A stretch of 64,000 nt of DNA from Cuniculiplasma divulgatum. GTDB lineage: Archaea; Thermoplasmatota; Thermoplasmata; Thermoplasmatales; Thermoplasmataceae. Each line of letters begins with the position of its first letter. The first letter of the stretch is position 1. The notes beneath the pieces were generated by a model. That model had not been told where the DNA came from and did no database searches. It worked only from the letters and a program-made list of their open reading frames with translations. This document shows positions 18,882-27,093 of this stretch, in pieces. The translations under genes were made by a program, and so were the position numbers. The stretch spans positions 1,760,877-1,824,876 of the forward strand of contig CP133595.1 of assembly GCA_031200235.1 (NCBI GenBank), in the 5' to 3' direction.

Positions 18882-20066
18882 TCAATTGAGAATCCCATCA
18901 ACAAAGAGTTCATCAATACCAATCTTCTCCTTGAGAAAAGCCTTTATTTCATCGTTGTTTGAAGCACGGGAGATCTTTGATGCCCCGTATTGATCTCTAT
19001 CAATTACATACAGATTTTCAAGATCCACATATTTTATCATTTCAGGACTGTGTGTTGTGATAATAATCTGTTTCTTCTGTGAGGCCTCCTTAACAAGGCT
19101 CATTAGGTTTGAAATAAGGCGAGGATGTATGTTCCTTTCCGGTTCCTCAATGACGATGAGTTCCTTTCTCTCAAAAAATAGACTGTAAATTATAGATACT
19201 ATTTCAATGGTCCCATCAGAGATAATGGGTGCAGGGATATATGTCTTCGAATTATAGGTTTCCAGCATCTTGAATATAACAGATTTGTCTACCTGGTTCT
19301 CAATGGATACATCCTTGACAAATGGTAAACAAACTTTCAGGTATTGGATAAATTTCTTCCTTTCATCTGGATGTGCAAGCATTTTTTTCAAAACAAGTGC
19401 AGTGTTACTGCCGTCTGGTTCCAATTCAGCTTTACCTGTAATAGGAATTGCTTTTTTTGATAATTTTGGGTCAAAGTCATATACTTGAATAAGGTGGTCC
19501 ATTCCGAAGCCCAGGAAAAAGCTCAGTGGGGGAATTTGCATAAGGCTACCCATGTCTTTGCTAAAAGATGTAGGAAAGGGCATGATCTGCTTTATTATTT
19601 TCTCTTCTCCTTCGCTACTTATTTTTCCGTTTTGCAAGAAAAATTTTATGGTGCCAGTTTCATTGGTATCACCCTTTGTTCTGGAGGTCCTGAGTGATAC
19701 CTCCTCAATATATTTCTGAATCCCTTTCTTTCTTTTGAATGGATAAAGCTGAAGTTTGTAAGAAAAATCAGAAAGGCGAACGGTTTGTGGTCCATTCAGA
19801 GATATATAATGCTTAATGTCTAGTTGTATTTCTACATCCAGATGTCCCTCTGCTGAATTCCTGTAGTTCAAAAGATATTCCAGACCGCCTTGAAGTGATA
19901 TGGCATTACTTAGTCCGACAGTAGCAATGTCTCTTATAAATTGAAAAATAGATACAAAATTGGATTTACCGGCCGAGTTCTGGCCAATTATAACATTGAG
20001 ATCAGAGAGGTCAATATCTAAAGACTCAAAACTCTTAAAATTAATAGCCCGTACTTTCTTGATCAT
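18882..20066 (-). CDS. OLD/AAA15-like SMC-type ATPase
   Basis: A 394-residue ATPase with the ABC/SMC head architecture. The start KVRAINFKSFESLDIDL is typical of OLD, RecF and AAA15 proteins. Walker A is GQNSAGKSN at about residue 28, Walker B/signature region is LIVIEEPERNIHP at about residue 305, and the switch His is in ITTHSPEM. No TOPRIM domain is fused; it is encoded by the next gene 6 nt downstream. The pair probably forms an ATP-controlled nuclease acting on foreign or damaged nucleic acid. It is isolated from CRISPR or restriction genes, but transposon debris and two HEPN-MNT modules lie within 15 kb. The ATG start is consistent with the conserved N-terminal strand. Confidence 0.75.
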   Translation of the reverse strand: MIKKVRAINFKSFESLDIDLSDLNVIIGQNSAGKSNFVSIFQFIRDIATVGLSNAISLQGGLEYLLNYRNSAEGHLDVEIQLDIKHYISLNGPQTVRLSDFSYKLQLYPFKRKKGIQKYIEEVSLRTSRTKGDTNETGTIKFFLQNGKISSEGEEKIIKQIMPFPTSFSKDMGSLMQIPPLSFFLGFGMDHLIQVYDFDPKLSKKAIPITGKAELEPDGSNTALVLKKMLAHPDERKKFIQYLKVCLPFVKDVSIENQVDKSVIFKMLETYNSKTYIPAPIISDGTIEIVSIIYSLFFERKELIVIEEPERNIHPRLISNLMSLVKEASQKKQIIITTHSPEMIKYVDLENLYVIDRDQYGASKISRASNNDEIKAFLKEKIGIDELFVDGILN

Positions 20067-20155
20067 TTTCAGAACTATAAACTATTTAGGTACAAAAACA
20101 ATAACAAATACTTCATAATAAGTAATTACTGGATGCATCCTATTAAGTGTTACAA

Positions 20156-20176
20156 GACGGTGAGATGCTCACCGTC
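20156..20176. terminator. perfect 9-bp hairpin in a 470-bp gap
   Basis: GACGGTGAG and CTCACCGTC are exact inverted repeats separated by ATG. The hairpin lies between the start of the reverse-strand ATPase gene and the end of the reverse-strand gene at 20539. It could end the upstream transcript or be a binding site. The rest of the gap (20067-20538) holds only a weak 38-codon forward frame at 20303-20419 without a convincing promoter. Confidence 0.4.
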
Positions 20177-20538
20177 GATGTGAGGAGCAAAATATACACA
20201 AAAAACTTAAAGTGACGCATAAATGCTTTAATAATCCTATAACGCGATTTGGTCTCACCCTAACTCTTCTGAGCGTAAATTCTTCTCTCCGCTGGAAAAA
20301 GGATGAAAATTAACATGAATGTATCACAAAGAGCTATTTCCGTCTACCGGCTGGCGGATGCAAAAAATGGTTGGATTGCATACCACCCATGCATGCCTTT
20401 AACTCGTAAATCGATGTGACCTGGAATGATGGCCTAATTCCTTCCGAAAGATATTGGCGATTATAAATGTACATCGCAGAAATACCAGCATGCCAGAAAA
20501 TGTAGTTCATGAAAATAATATATGGGATGAATTGGAAA

Positions 20539-21735
20539 TCATAGGAGGTCAGATTCCTGCTCCATGATTGTTTTCAATTGAGATTTCATATGTCCGGAAC
20601 CAAGATCTGCCTCAAAGACAAGGTAATTCTGCTTTATTCCCACTGCAAATGTTATGTTTGGCCCGTTAGTACTCGATATGTTAAGTTCAAAGAATTTTAA
20701 GCCGTTGTATGTTTGATTCTCTATGTAAAGACCATCAGGGTTGCCCTTTAGAGACTGATTCATCAAAGTTGTGATATTCATATAGGCCTGTGAGACTACC
20801 GACAATGAGGTAGCCTGAAGATATCCCATTGCAAATGTTATATTGGAGCTTGATGAAGAGAAGGTTTCCAAAGCGAATCCAGAGACGGCAGTTCCATTGT
20901 TCGTAATATTGAAAACGGGACTGTATGTATTTCTCTCTGAATTGAATGTGCTGGTGTTCCTGGCATTATTCAGTGCAAGGTCAGGATTTATAATGTATAC
21001 ACTCATGTTGAAATCTGAACTGAATGAAGATCCAAGGACAGATGTTATGTTGGATGTGCCTACCAGTTTTTCCGCCTGAACGAAGTTTATCTTGTATGCA
21101 TTGAGAATTGAGATTTCAGTTGAGACCATTCCTGTGAATGCATCCATAGTTCTGTTTCTAAGTCCGTGGTAGAATCCCAGTATAAGGTAATTGGAATAGA
21201 CTGCATAAATGGCCGCTGAATAATTGCCATTGGTCTTGTTAAATCCGTATACGAAGAATGCACCAGAAACTTCACCATATGTAACATTTTTCAGGTGATC
21301 CTTGGTTATGTTGCTAAAGATTGTTGAATTGGTCAAATTTGCATAATTTACGGACGAAAAAGCTGCATAACCGAAAACAAGATCACTGTCATTTGCGGTT
21401 GCAAAAAGGGCAGCTTGTGCATAGCTTACATGAACGTAAGGGGCATTCACTGGAAATCCAGATGACGATGATGAGGATCCGGAAAGACCATTTACCGCAT
21501 TTCCAAGGGCAGAGAGATTTGTGACTCCCGCAGTTAGGTTCATAACCTCATACCAGCCACCGGTCATTGAAGTATTCACTTCTGAAGTTGCAAGAACGCG
21601 CATGCCTGGCGAAGTATCAGGCAAAGGAGAAGAAGTTTTAATTGACAGTAACTTAGGGTCTTTCACTGCAATAAATCCAACCGCGCCAATTACTACTACG
21701 ATTACTACAACTAAAGCTACTAATGTCGATTTCAC
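20539..21735 (-). CDS. membrane-anchored exported protein, unknown
   Basis: A 398-residue protein with an N-terminal hydrophobic helix (LVALVVVIVVVIGAVGFIAV), no basic cleavage context and no other helix, so it is probably held to the outer face by that helix. The exported part is rich in Ser, Asn and Thr with many N-x-S/T sequons and a poly-Ser stretch near residue 90. The start is GTG 21735, with a reverse-strand TATA-like TATATATAA (21754-21762) about 23 nt upstream. No family was recognised. It appears monocistronic, with a 470-nt gap behind it and an IS element in front. Confidence 0.65.
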   Translation of the reverse strand: MKSTLVALVVVIVVVIGAVGFIAVKDPKLLSIKTSSPLPDTSPGMRVLATSEVNTSMTGGWYEVMNLTAGVTNLSALGNAVNGLSGSSSSSSGFPVNAPYVHVSYAQAALFATANDSDLVFGYAAFSSVNYANLTNSTIFSNITKDHLKNVTYGEVSGAFFVYGFNKTNGNYSAAIYAVYSNYLILGFYHGLRNRTMDAFTGMVSTEISILNAYKINFVQAEKLVGTSNITSVLGSSFSSDFNMSVYIINPDLALNNARNTSTFNSERNTYSPVFNITNNGTAVSGFALETFSSSSSNITFAMGYLQATSLSVVSQAYMNITTLMNQSLKGNPDGLYIENQTYNGLKFFELNISSTNGPNITFAVGIKQNYLVFEADLGSGHMKSQLKTIMEQESDLL

Positions 21736-21864
21736 ATAGTGGATTATATTCAGTTATATATAGATATTATTGCTGTTGCATTTTTGCAATCATGTGAATA
21801 AATCAAAGTTAAATATTCAGATGAAAAAGAATCGTCATTATTTCTAATTTAAATTGAAAGGCGG

Positions 21865-22386
21865 ATAGTATCCCGAATCTTGTGTAAATAAAAGATCAGG
21901 ATCATAATCATGAGAGAAATTTCATGAAAAAGAAAAGGATGCCTCCAGGAACCAACCAGGAGGCAATAAACAATGGAAGAACTGGATAAAAAGATATCTG
22001 AAATAGTCAGAACCACAGTGAAGGGCTTCATGGAATCCCTCATGAAGGGAGAGATTCAGGCCTTCCTTGAGGAAAGAGAAGGCCAGAGGAATGGATACTA
22101 CGAGAGTGACATGGGTACAAGATATGGGAAGATAGATGATCTCAGGGTTCCAAGGGACCGCAGCAATGAATTCCAGACAGCCTTATTCGAACCATATCAG
22201 CGCAACATTGGAATAGACGATCTTGTTGTCTCCATGTATTCAAAGGGAATATCAACAAGGAAGATGGCTGAAATACTGGAGGAACTGTTCCACAATAAAT
22301 ACAGCAAATCCACCATATCAAGGATCACGGAAATAACAGTTCCAGAAGAGGTATCCTTTATAAATACACAACTTTCGGGACACTAT
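21865..22386 (+). mobile_element. internally deleted IS256-type element with both inverted repeats
   Basis: Left end ATAGTATCCCGAATCTTGTG (21865-21884) and the inverted right end ATAGTGTCCCGAAAGTTGTG (22367-22386) match at 17 of 20 positions, defining a 522-bp element. Inside are the first part of a mutator-type transposase and, directly joined, the last bases of one: AGAAGAGGTATCCTT also ends the IS256 remnant at 53166-53297. The middle, with the catalytic core, is missing. I see no clear target duplication. This is a non-autonomous deletion derivative that a full copy elsewhere could mobilise. Confidence 0.75.
21940..21965 (+). promoter_or_regulatory. hairpin covering the transposase ribosome binding site
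   Basis: TGCCTCC (21940-21946) pairs with GGAGGCA (21959-21965). The second arm contains GGAGG, the ribosome binding site 9 nt before ATG 21973. Folded RNA would hide the site and limit transposase translation, a known theme in insertion sequences. Confidence 0.5.
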
Positions 22387-22398
22387 GATTTCTGTTGA
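21973..22398 (+). pseudogene. IS256-family transposase, internal deletion
   Basis: The first 125 or so codons match the N-terminal region of mutator-type (IS256) transposases: MKGEIQAFLEEREGQRNGYY, then RDRSNEFQTALFEPYQR, then IDDLVVSMYSKGISTRKMAEIL. After SKSTISRITE the frame runs out of phase into the 3' end of the element and stops just past the right inverted repeat. All three catalytic acidic residues are lost, so it cannot act as a transposase. The N-terminal domain might still bind the ends. Confidence 0.8.
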
Positions 22399-22462
22399 AT
22401 TATAACATGCAATTCAGCAAAAATTATTGCTTTAGGGCTATTTTCAAACGCCATGAATCCAT

Positions 22463-22473
22463 AAACTATTTAT
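22463..22473 (+). promoter_or_regulatory. TATA box of the DUF427 gene
   Basis: AAACTATTTAT is centred about 27 nt before ATG 22496, just outside the right end of the IS256 derivative. Confidence 0.5.
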
Positions 22474-22495
22474 CACATAACTTGCTAATTGACTG

Positions 22496-22885
22496 ATGGA
22501 ATCAACAGACGGGAATGAAGTTGTTATAGATTACAGGCAGCACAATCATCCCATAAAGGTAGTAAAGGTCGGCAAAACATTAACTGTTAAAGCAAATGGC
22601 CATGATATCCTCAAAACAAGAAATGCATATCTTCTTGATGAACAGGGCCATAAGCCTGTGTATTACTTCCCAATCACTGATATTAACCGGGAATTTCTTA
22701 GGGAAACTTCCACAGAGTCCGTATGTCCATACAAAGGCAGGGCCCATTATTATTCACTTGTGGTTGGCGGTGTAGAACTGAAGGATTCGGTCTGGCGCTA
22801 TTCAGAGCCATCCAAAGACTTCACAGCCATCATGGATTATGTAGCATTCTATGACAATTCCATTGATAGCATAGAGGAATCATGA
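22496..22885 (+). CDS. DUF427 family protein
   Basis: A 129-residue single-domain protein matching DUF427: the opening VVKVGKTLTVKANG, the central ALLD-type strand (NAYLLDEQGHKPVYYFP), and the family core ESVCPYKGRAHYYSL with the following DSVWRYSEPS. The family forms a small beta-barrel; its biochemical role is not settled. The leaderless promoter and ATG fit. The ergothioneine gene egtB starts 100 nt downstream with its own ribosome binding site, so a functional link is possible but unproven. Confidence 0.8.
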   Translation: MESTDGNEVVIDYRQHNHPIKVVKVGKTLTVKANGHDILKTRNAYLLDEQGHKPVYYFPITDINREFLRETSTESVCPYKGRAHYYSLVVGGVELKDSVWRYSEPSKDFTAIMDYVAFYDNSIDSIEES

Positions 22886-22984
22886 TTCAATCAAGACACA
22901 TACGTGGTTTTGCATCGGAAGATTTGGCAAAATGTCCCAGCAGGGGTAAATATGGACAGTATGTTTTACACGTGGGGGTGAAGA

Positions 22985-24262
22985 ATGAAGTCGAATCAAT
23001 TCATTGATAATAGAGAGGAAAAGAAGCTTCTGTTAGCATTTCATGATACCAGATCAAAGACGCTGGAACTCTGCAGGCCACTGAACAGGGATGATTACAT
23101 GGTGCAGGCCACCCCGGAAACGAGTCCTCCAAAATGGCACCTCGGTCACACAACATGGTTCTTTGAGAATTTTATACTGAAACCTTTCCATGGGGATTAC
23201 AGGCCATTTGACGAGAAGTATATGTACCTGTTCAACTCGTATTATGAGACCGTGGGCGAGTTTCTGCCGAAACCCATGAGATCCACAATTTCCCGGCCGG
23301 ATCTCGATGATGTACTGAACTACAGGGCCCATGTTAACGAGGCCATATCAGACCTGATGGGGAATGTAAAGGGCGATGACCTCCAGGAGGTAAAAGCACG
23401 AATGGCTCTTGGAATAAACCACGAACAGCAGCATCAGGAACTGCTCATGATGGATATAAAGATGAACTATTATGTGTCGCCGTACCTGCCTGCATATACT
23501 AAGCCAGCTAAAAAAAGGAAGGATGAGATGCGGGCTTCCGGTTGGCTATCATACGACGAAGCAATTGCAACGGTAGGCTATGAAGGGCATGGATTCTGCT
23601 TTGACAACGAATTACCCAGGCACCGAGAACTGATTCCAAAATTCAGTATGAGCAACAGGCTTGTCACCAATGCAGAATATATGGAATTTATACAGGACAG
23701 AGGATACACACGGCCTGAACTGTGGCTTTCTGATGGCTGGGTTGCGAAGCGCAGAAATAACTGGACTGCCCCGCTTTACTGGGACAACCATGACGGTGAA
23801 TTTTATTACTTCACTCTCTCAGGAAGGAAAAAGGTGGATCCGGATGAACCTGTGGTGCATGTGTCATATTATGAAGCAGATGCATATGCCAGATGGGCAG
23901 GTTTCAGACTGCCAACAGAATCCCAATGGGAATACGCCATGAGGGCTGCGGATCTGAACCATCAGGGAAACACTCTTGATAGCGGGATTTACCACCCTGA
24001 TGTTCAGTCGGTTGGGAAAACGGAGATGGCAGGGCCAGGTGGCGTGTGGGAGTGGACTTCAAGTGCATATTCTCCATATCCAGGATTCAGGCCGCTTCCA
24101 GGGTCAATGGGAGAATATAATGGAAAATTCATGTCGAACCAGATGGTTCTTCGCGGAACAAGCTGCGTTACTCCAGATGGGCATTCCAGGCTTTCTTACC
24201 GCAATTTCTACCATCCGGAGGATCGCTGGCAGTTCGCAGGTTTCAGGTTATGCAGGGACTGA
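22985..24262 (+). CDS. egtB: EgtB-type sulfoxide synthase
   Basis: A 425-residue non-haem iron enzyme expected to join a cysteine thiol (cysteine or gamma-glutamylcysteine) to N-alpha-trimethylhistidine with oxygen. The N-terminal DinB-like domain supplies the iron ligands His55 (KWHLGH), His146 and His150 (HEQQHQE). The C-terminal formylglycine-generating-enzyme domain shows RLPTESQWEYA, WEWTSS and the final YRNFYHP...FAGFRL. ATG 22985 is preceded by GGGGGTGA, a good ribosome binding site. The next gene is an EgtD homologue, which argues for ergothioneine rather than ovothiol, where the methyltransferase is normally fused to the synthase. No egtC-like or lyase gene (egtE) is nearby, so the last steps must be encoded elsewhere or done by another enzyme. 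Sulfur donor cannot be told from sequence. Confidence 0.8.
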   Translation: MKSNQFIDNREEKKLLLAFHDTRSKTLELCRPLNRDDYMVQATPETSPPKWHLGHTTWFFENFILKPFHGDYRPFDEKYMYLFNSYYETVGEFLPKPMRSTISRPDLDDVLNYRAHVNEAISDLMGNVKGDDLQEVKARMALGINHEQQHQELLMMDIKMNYYVSPYLPAYTKPAKKRKDEMRASGWLSYDEAIATVGYEGHGFCFDNELPRHRELIPKFSMSNRLVTNAEYMEFIQDRGYTRPELWLSDGWVAKRRNNWTAPLYWDNHDGEFYYFTLSGRKKVDPDEPVVHVSYYEADAYARWAGFRLPTESQWEYAMRAADLNHQGNTLDSGIYHPDVQSVGKTEMAGPGGVWEWTSSAYSPYPGFRPLPGSMGEYNGKFMSNQMVLRGTSCVTPDGHSRLSYRNFYHPEDRWQFAGFRLCRD

Positions 24263-24295
24263 TGTAAGTTGCATGGAACCAATGAAATAGTGGAT

Positions 24296-25225
24296 ATGAA
24301 GCCAAAACTTTCTGACTTCAGGGAGGAGGTTGTACTGGGTCTCCTTTCCGTACCCAAGAATATCAGTCCGAAGTTCTTTTACGATGATGAAGGGTCCCGG
24401 ATATTCGATGAAATCACGCAGTTGCCTGAATACTACCTAACCAGGGCAGAACTGGAGATACTTGAGACCCGGCGCAATGATATTGGTAGGGCCATAGGGG
24501 AGGACGCCACTGTTGTTGAACTTGGAAGCGGCAACGGTAACAAAGGACTCATGCTCCTGAAGGGGCTTATCAGGCCCAGGGAACTGGTTTTTGTCGACAT
24601 ATCCATCGAGGCGCTCAGGAATGCTGTCAAGCTGGTTCACACTTATTTTCCACATATCGCCGTGAAGGGAATATGCGCAGACTACACTAGCACAGACGTC
24701 ATGGGGCAGATGAATATCCCGGGGAGAAAGGGCATAGTATTTCTTGGATCCACAATAGGCAACATGGAACCTGAGGAAGCAGAACGCTTCATTTCAGGAT
24801 GCAGGAAGCTTCTATTGGCAGGGGAAACTCTCACCATAGGAGTGGACCTTAAGAAGGATAAGGAGACCCTGGAAAGGGCATATAACGACAGTAAGGGGGT
24901 GACTGCAAGGTTCAATCTCAATTTAATTTCACGAATCAACCGGGAGCTGGATGCTGGAATTCCCAGAGACACATTCGTTCACAGGGCCTTTTACAATGAG
25001 AGCAGGGGAAGAATTGAGATGCATCTTCAGAGCACAAAAAAGCAGACATTTTACATTGCAGGCAATAAAATCAACTTTGAGAAGGGTGAAACAATACACA
25101 CAGAAAACTCTTACAAATACTCAATTGACGAGTTCTCAGGAATGCTCAGGGACAGCGGATTTAATCAGATAGAATTCTGGCAGGATTCAGAGCAAAGGTA
25201 TGCTCTCTTCACCGCAACAGTCTGA
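24296..25225 (+). CDS. egtD: histidine N-alpha-methyltransferase EgtD-like
   Basis: A SAM-dependent methyltransferase of about 309 residues that would trimethylate the amino group of histidine, the first step of ergothioneine synthesis. Family marks are SPKFFYDDEGSRIFDEI, LPEYYLTRAE, the SAM loop ELGSGNGNKG (residues 75-84), FLGSTIGN with the substrate-binding Asn, IEMHLQS, and TENSYKYS, whose Glu-x-Ser pair fits the histidine-binding residues known in mycobacterial EgtD. The frame opens at TTG 24269, but ATG 24296 gives the usual length and start. It follows egtB by 33 nt and is probably co-transcribed. Length agrees with the family (about 320). Confidence 0.8.
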   Translation: MKPKLSDFREEVVLGLLSVPKNISPKFFYDDEGSRIFDEITQLPEYYLTRAELEILETRRNDIGRAIGEDATVVELGSGNGNKGLMLLKGLIRPRELVFVDISIEALRNAVKLVHTYFPHIAVKGICADYTSTDVMGQMNIPGRKGIVFLGSTIGNMEPEEAERFISGCRKLLLAGETLTIGVDLKKDKETLERAYNDSKGVTARFNLNLISRINRELDAGIPRDTFVHRAFYNESRGRIEMHLQSTKKQTFYIAGNKINFEKGETIHTENSYKYSIDEFSGMLRDSGFNQIEFWQDSEQRYALFTATV

Positions 25226-25703
25226 GGACAACCACCTCAAATTTCACGTTTATGTCATAGAAATTTAGGATTGAATCAATACTGCAATCTATTCTCGACG
25301 AAATCGGAAATGCCATGACTGTTGCTATATTGCAGGTCGCTCTTGAAGCTCCATTAGTTGCATTCTTAATTTTTCGGAGCGATCAGGTAATGGATTATGT
25401 GTTTATATGGCATATGTACTGATTTAGAAATCAATTATGATCGGGTGTGCTTCCTGACTGAAAGGAGAATAACGTACGCTGGTGAAAATTTTAAAGCAGA
25501 TCCACTATGAATTATTGTACATATGATTATGTAATTCTCAATATTTTTACTATCAATTTCTTCTCCCGTTTATTGCTAGCAGTGTGGTCTGAGACCGCAG
25601 CGTTTTATTTTTGACGAAATTCCTTTCATGACCATGTGAGGATAATGAATCCTTTGAAGAAAATCCAGGATAGGATCAACCGAATCCATAAGTTGTACTA
25701 AAT
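25226..25703. other. intergenic region, no gene assigned
   Basis: About 480 bases between egtD and the HEPN gene. I see only an 18-codon ATG frame at 25645-25701 (MNPLKKIQDR...) ahead of the HEPN promoter, with a weak GAGGAT upstream. It is too short to claim. Confidence 0.5.
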
Positions 25704-25733
25704 GTTATATATAAAGTGTGGCTTAATCAGCCA
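25704..25733 (+). promoter_or_regulatory. TATA box and candidate operator of HEPN-MNT module
   Basis: GTTATATATAAA (25704-25715) is centred about 27 nt before ATG 25736. Between the box and the start sits the inverted repeat TGGCT-n5-AGCCA (25719-25733), directly over the expected transcription start. That is the natural place for autorepression of a toxin-antitoxin operon. Confidence 0.5.
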
Positions 25734-25735
25734 TA

Positions 25736-26161
25736 ATGCCAAATTATCTTGATGAAGAAGAATTCAATCGCTGGCAGGCCCATGCCAGATCAACACTGAG
25801 GTCAGCCTATATTGACAAGTCATCGGGCTTTTATAATTGGGCTTGCTTTAAGGCACAGCAATCTGCAGAATATTCAGTTAAGGCTTTTCTCAGGGGAGTA
25901 GGTTCTGATTCCTTTGGTCACTCTGTTTCAATGCTGCTCAAAAAGGCTGGGTTTGGAGAAAACATAATAAATCTGGCCAAGAAAATTGACAAATACTATA
26001 TACCTACAAGATACACAGATGCCTGGTCAGAAGGTCTTCCAGAGGACTACTACACAGCTGAAGAGGCTGAAGATGCCCTGGGATCTTCTGAAAAAGTTAT
26101 TTCTGAGGTGGATGAGAAGTGGAGATCATTGAAAAACGCAAAAGACAACGGGAACAGTTGA
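25736..26161 (+). CDS. HEPN domain protein (HepT-like toxin candidate)
   Basis: A 141-residue all-helical HEPN protein: WACFKAQQSAEYSVKAFL in the second helix, GHSVSMLLKKAG, then KYYIPTRYTDAW and DYYTAEEAEDAL, the usual end of the PF05168-type domain. In HEPN-MNT modules the HEPN partner is an RNase toxin and the MNT protein silences it by nucleotidylation. The canonical R-x4-6-H catalytic motif is not clear here (Arg and His in RGVGSDSFGH are eight apart), so it may be a subfamily with altered chemistry. Its 3' end overlaps the MNT gene by 43 nt. Confidence 0.75.
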   Translation: MPNYLDEEEFNRWQAHARSTLRSAYIDKSSGFYNWACFKAQQSAEYSVKAFLRGVGSDSFGHSVSMLLKKAGFGENIINLAKKIDKYYIPTRYTDAWSEGLPEDYYTAEEAEDALGSSEKVISEVDEKWRSLKNAKDNGNS

Positions 26162-26457
26162 TTGGCCAGGTTTCAGAATTCATCAAGGGATTGAATTTCA
26201 AATGTACTGCCCTGTTAATAGGTTCCTATGCAAGGGGAGACTTTAATCTGTGGAGCGATGTGGACATCTTGATTATCGGTGAATTCAGTGGATCTCCTCT
26301 GGAAAGATTGAAGAATCTTAATCTTCCGCCAGGGTACGAGGCTATTCTGTTGACCCCTGATGAAGTGGCTAAAAAGAGGAAAATGAATGATCGGTTTATT
26401 AGTGAATCATTTGAAAACGGTGTTATTCTAAGGGACGATCTACATTTAATGTCCTGA
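26119..26457 (+). CDS. MNT nucleotidyltransferase (antitoxin candidate)
   Basis: A 112-residue minimal nucleotidyltransferase with the motif GSYARGDFNLWSDVDILI: the GS pair followed by the D-x-D metal ligands. In this two-gene family the MNT protein modifies and neutralises the HEPN toxin. The frame starts at GTG 26119 inside the HEPN gene; a TTG at 26158 that overlaps the HEPN stop (TTGA) is the alternative. Translational coupling is likely either way. It ends with a helix-rich tail. A frameshifted second copy of the same gene pair lies at 31875-32509. Confidence 0.8.
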   Translation: MEIIEKRKRQREQLIGQVSEFIKGLNFKCTALLIGSYARGDFNLWSDVDILIIGEFSGSPLERLKNLNLPPGYEAILLTPDEVAKKRKMNDRFISESFENGVILRDDLHLMS

Positions 26458-26566
26458 ATCTTCTGATGCATGCCCAATGATCAATTTCCGAACCTCATTT
26501 TTCGATTCAGTGACTGAATTCCGAAATTTCATCGCTGGATACAGCCGATGATATGAAAATCGGCCG

Positions 26567-27040
26567 TTAATTGGCATCGATCTTGTCATGGGTCTTGAAA
26601 AAGCCATTTTCCATGAGAATTGACGAGATGAGCAATGACAAAAGCGATAACACGGATGAAAAAGTGAAGTCCAGAGGACTTGCAACCAAATAAGAGAAAA
26701 TTGTCAAGGCGATGGCGGGCGGGTGTGAATAGTTGGTAAACGTTATAAAGCCAGAGACAACCAGAACATCAAGTATCATTCCAGGGAGGCTATCACTGAA
26801 AATAACATGTAAAACATCTGATGAAATTATAACTAGGATATATGTTATGGCCAAGGATTTCCTGCTGGAATACTTTGTGTTTCTCTGAAAAACAATGATG
26901 TATGCAGATACTGCATACGGTGGAGCTAGAATATAGTCACCCCTTAACTCCACAAGAGAGAAAATGGCAGCAAGAATAGACAGGAACAGAAAATAGTCTC
27001 TGATCTTCGTTCGCAAGGAGGAATATTGATAGAATTTCAT
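26567..27040 (-). CDS. HPP family membrane protein
   Basis: A 157-residue protein with four to five membrane helices. It carries the HPP motif in the segment TNYSHPPAIALTI, and the preceding helix pair begins with LAPPYAVSAYIIVF and R-K-S, as in the HPP family. Some bacterial HPP proteins have been linked to nitrite transport; the function here is unknown. It ends about 110 nt from the convergent MNT gene, and the OsmC gene lies 54 nt upstream on the same strand, so those two may form a transcript. Confidence 0.65.
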   Translation of the reverse strand: MKFYQYSSLRTKIRDYFLFLSILAAIFSLVELRGDYILAPPYAVSAYIIVFQRNTKYSSRKSLAITYILVIISSDVLHVIFSDSLPGMILDVLVVSGFITFTNYSHPPAIALTIFSYLVASPLDFTFSSVLSLLSLLISSILMENGFFKTHDKIDAN

Positions 27041-27093
27041 TACTCAGTTATCCATATGGATGATTGGCTTTCTTTTAGCATGACATGCAAGAT

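Noticed and set aside
18360-20066. Naming the ATPase/TOPRIM pair as PARIS
   Set aside because: The two-gene layout fits, but AriB is a longer DUF4435 protein and I cannot show family membership from motifs alone.
20303-20419. 38-codon frame between the ATPase and exported-protein genes
   Set aside because: No convincing TATA at the right distance and no family likeness; noted only as part of the gap.
22985-25225. Ovothiol synthase (OvoA) instead of EgtB
   Set aside because: OvoA usually carries a fused methyltransferase; here the methyltransferase is a separate EgtD with histidine trimethylation residues.
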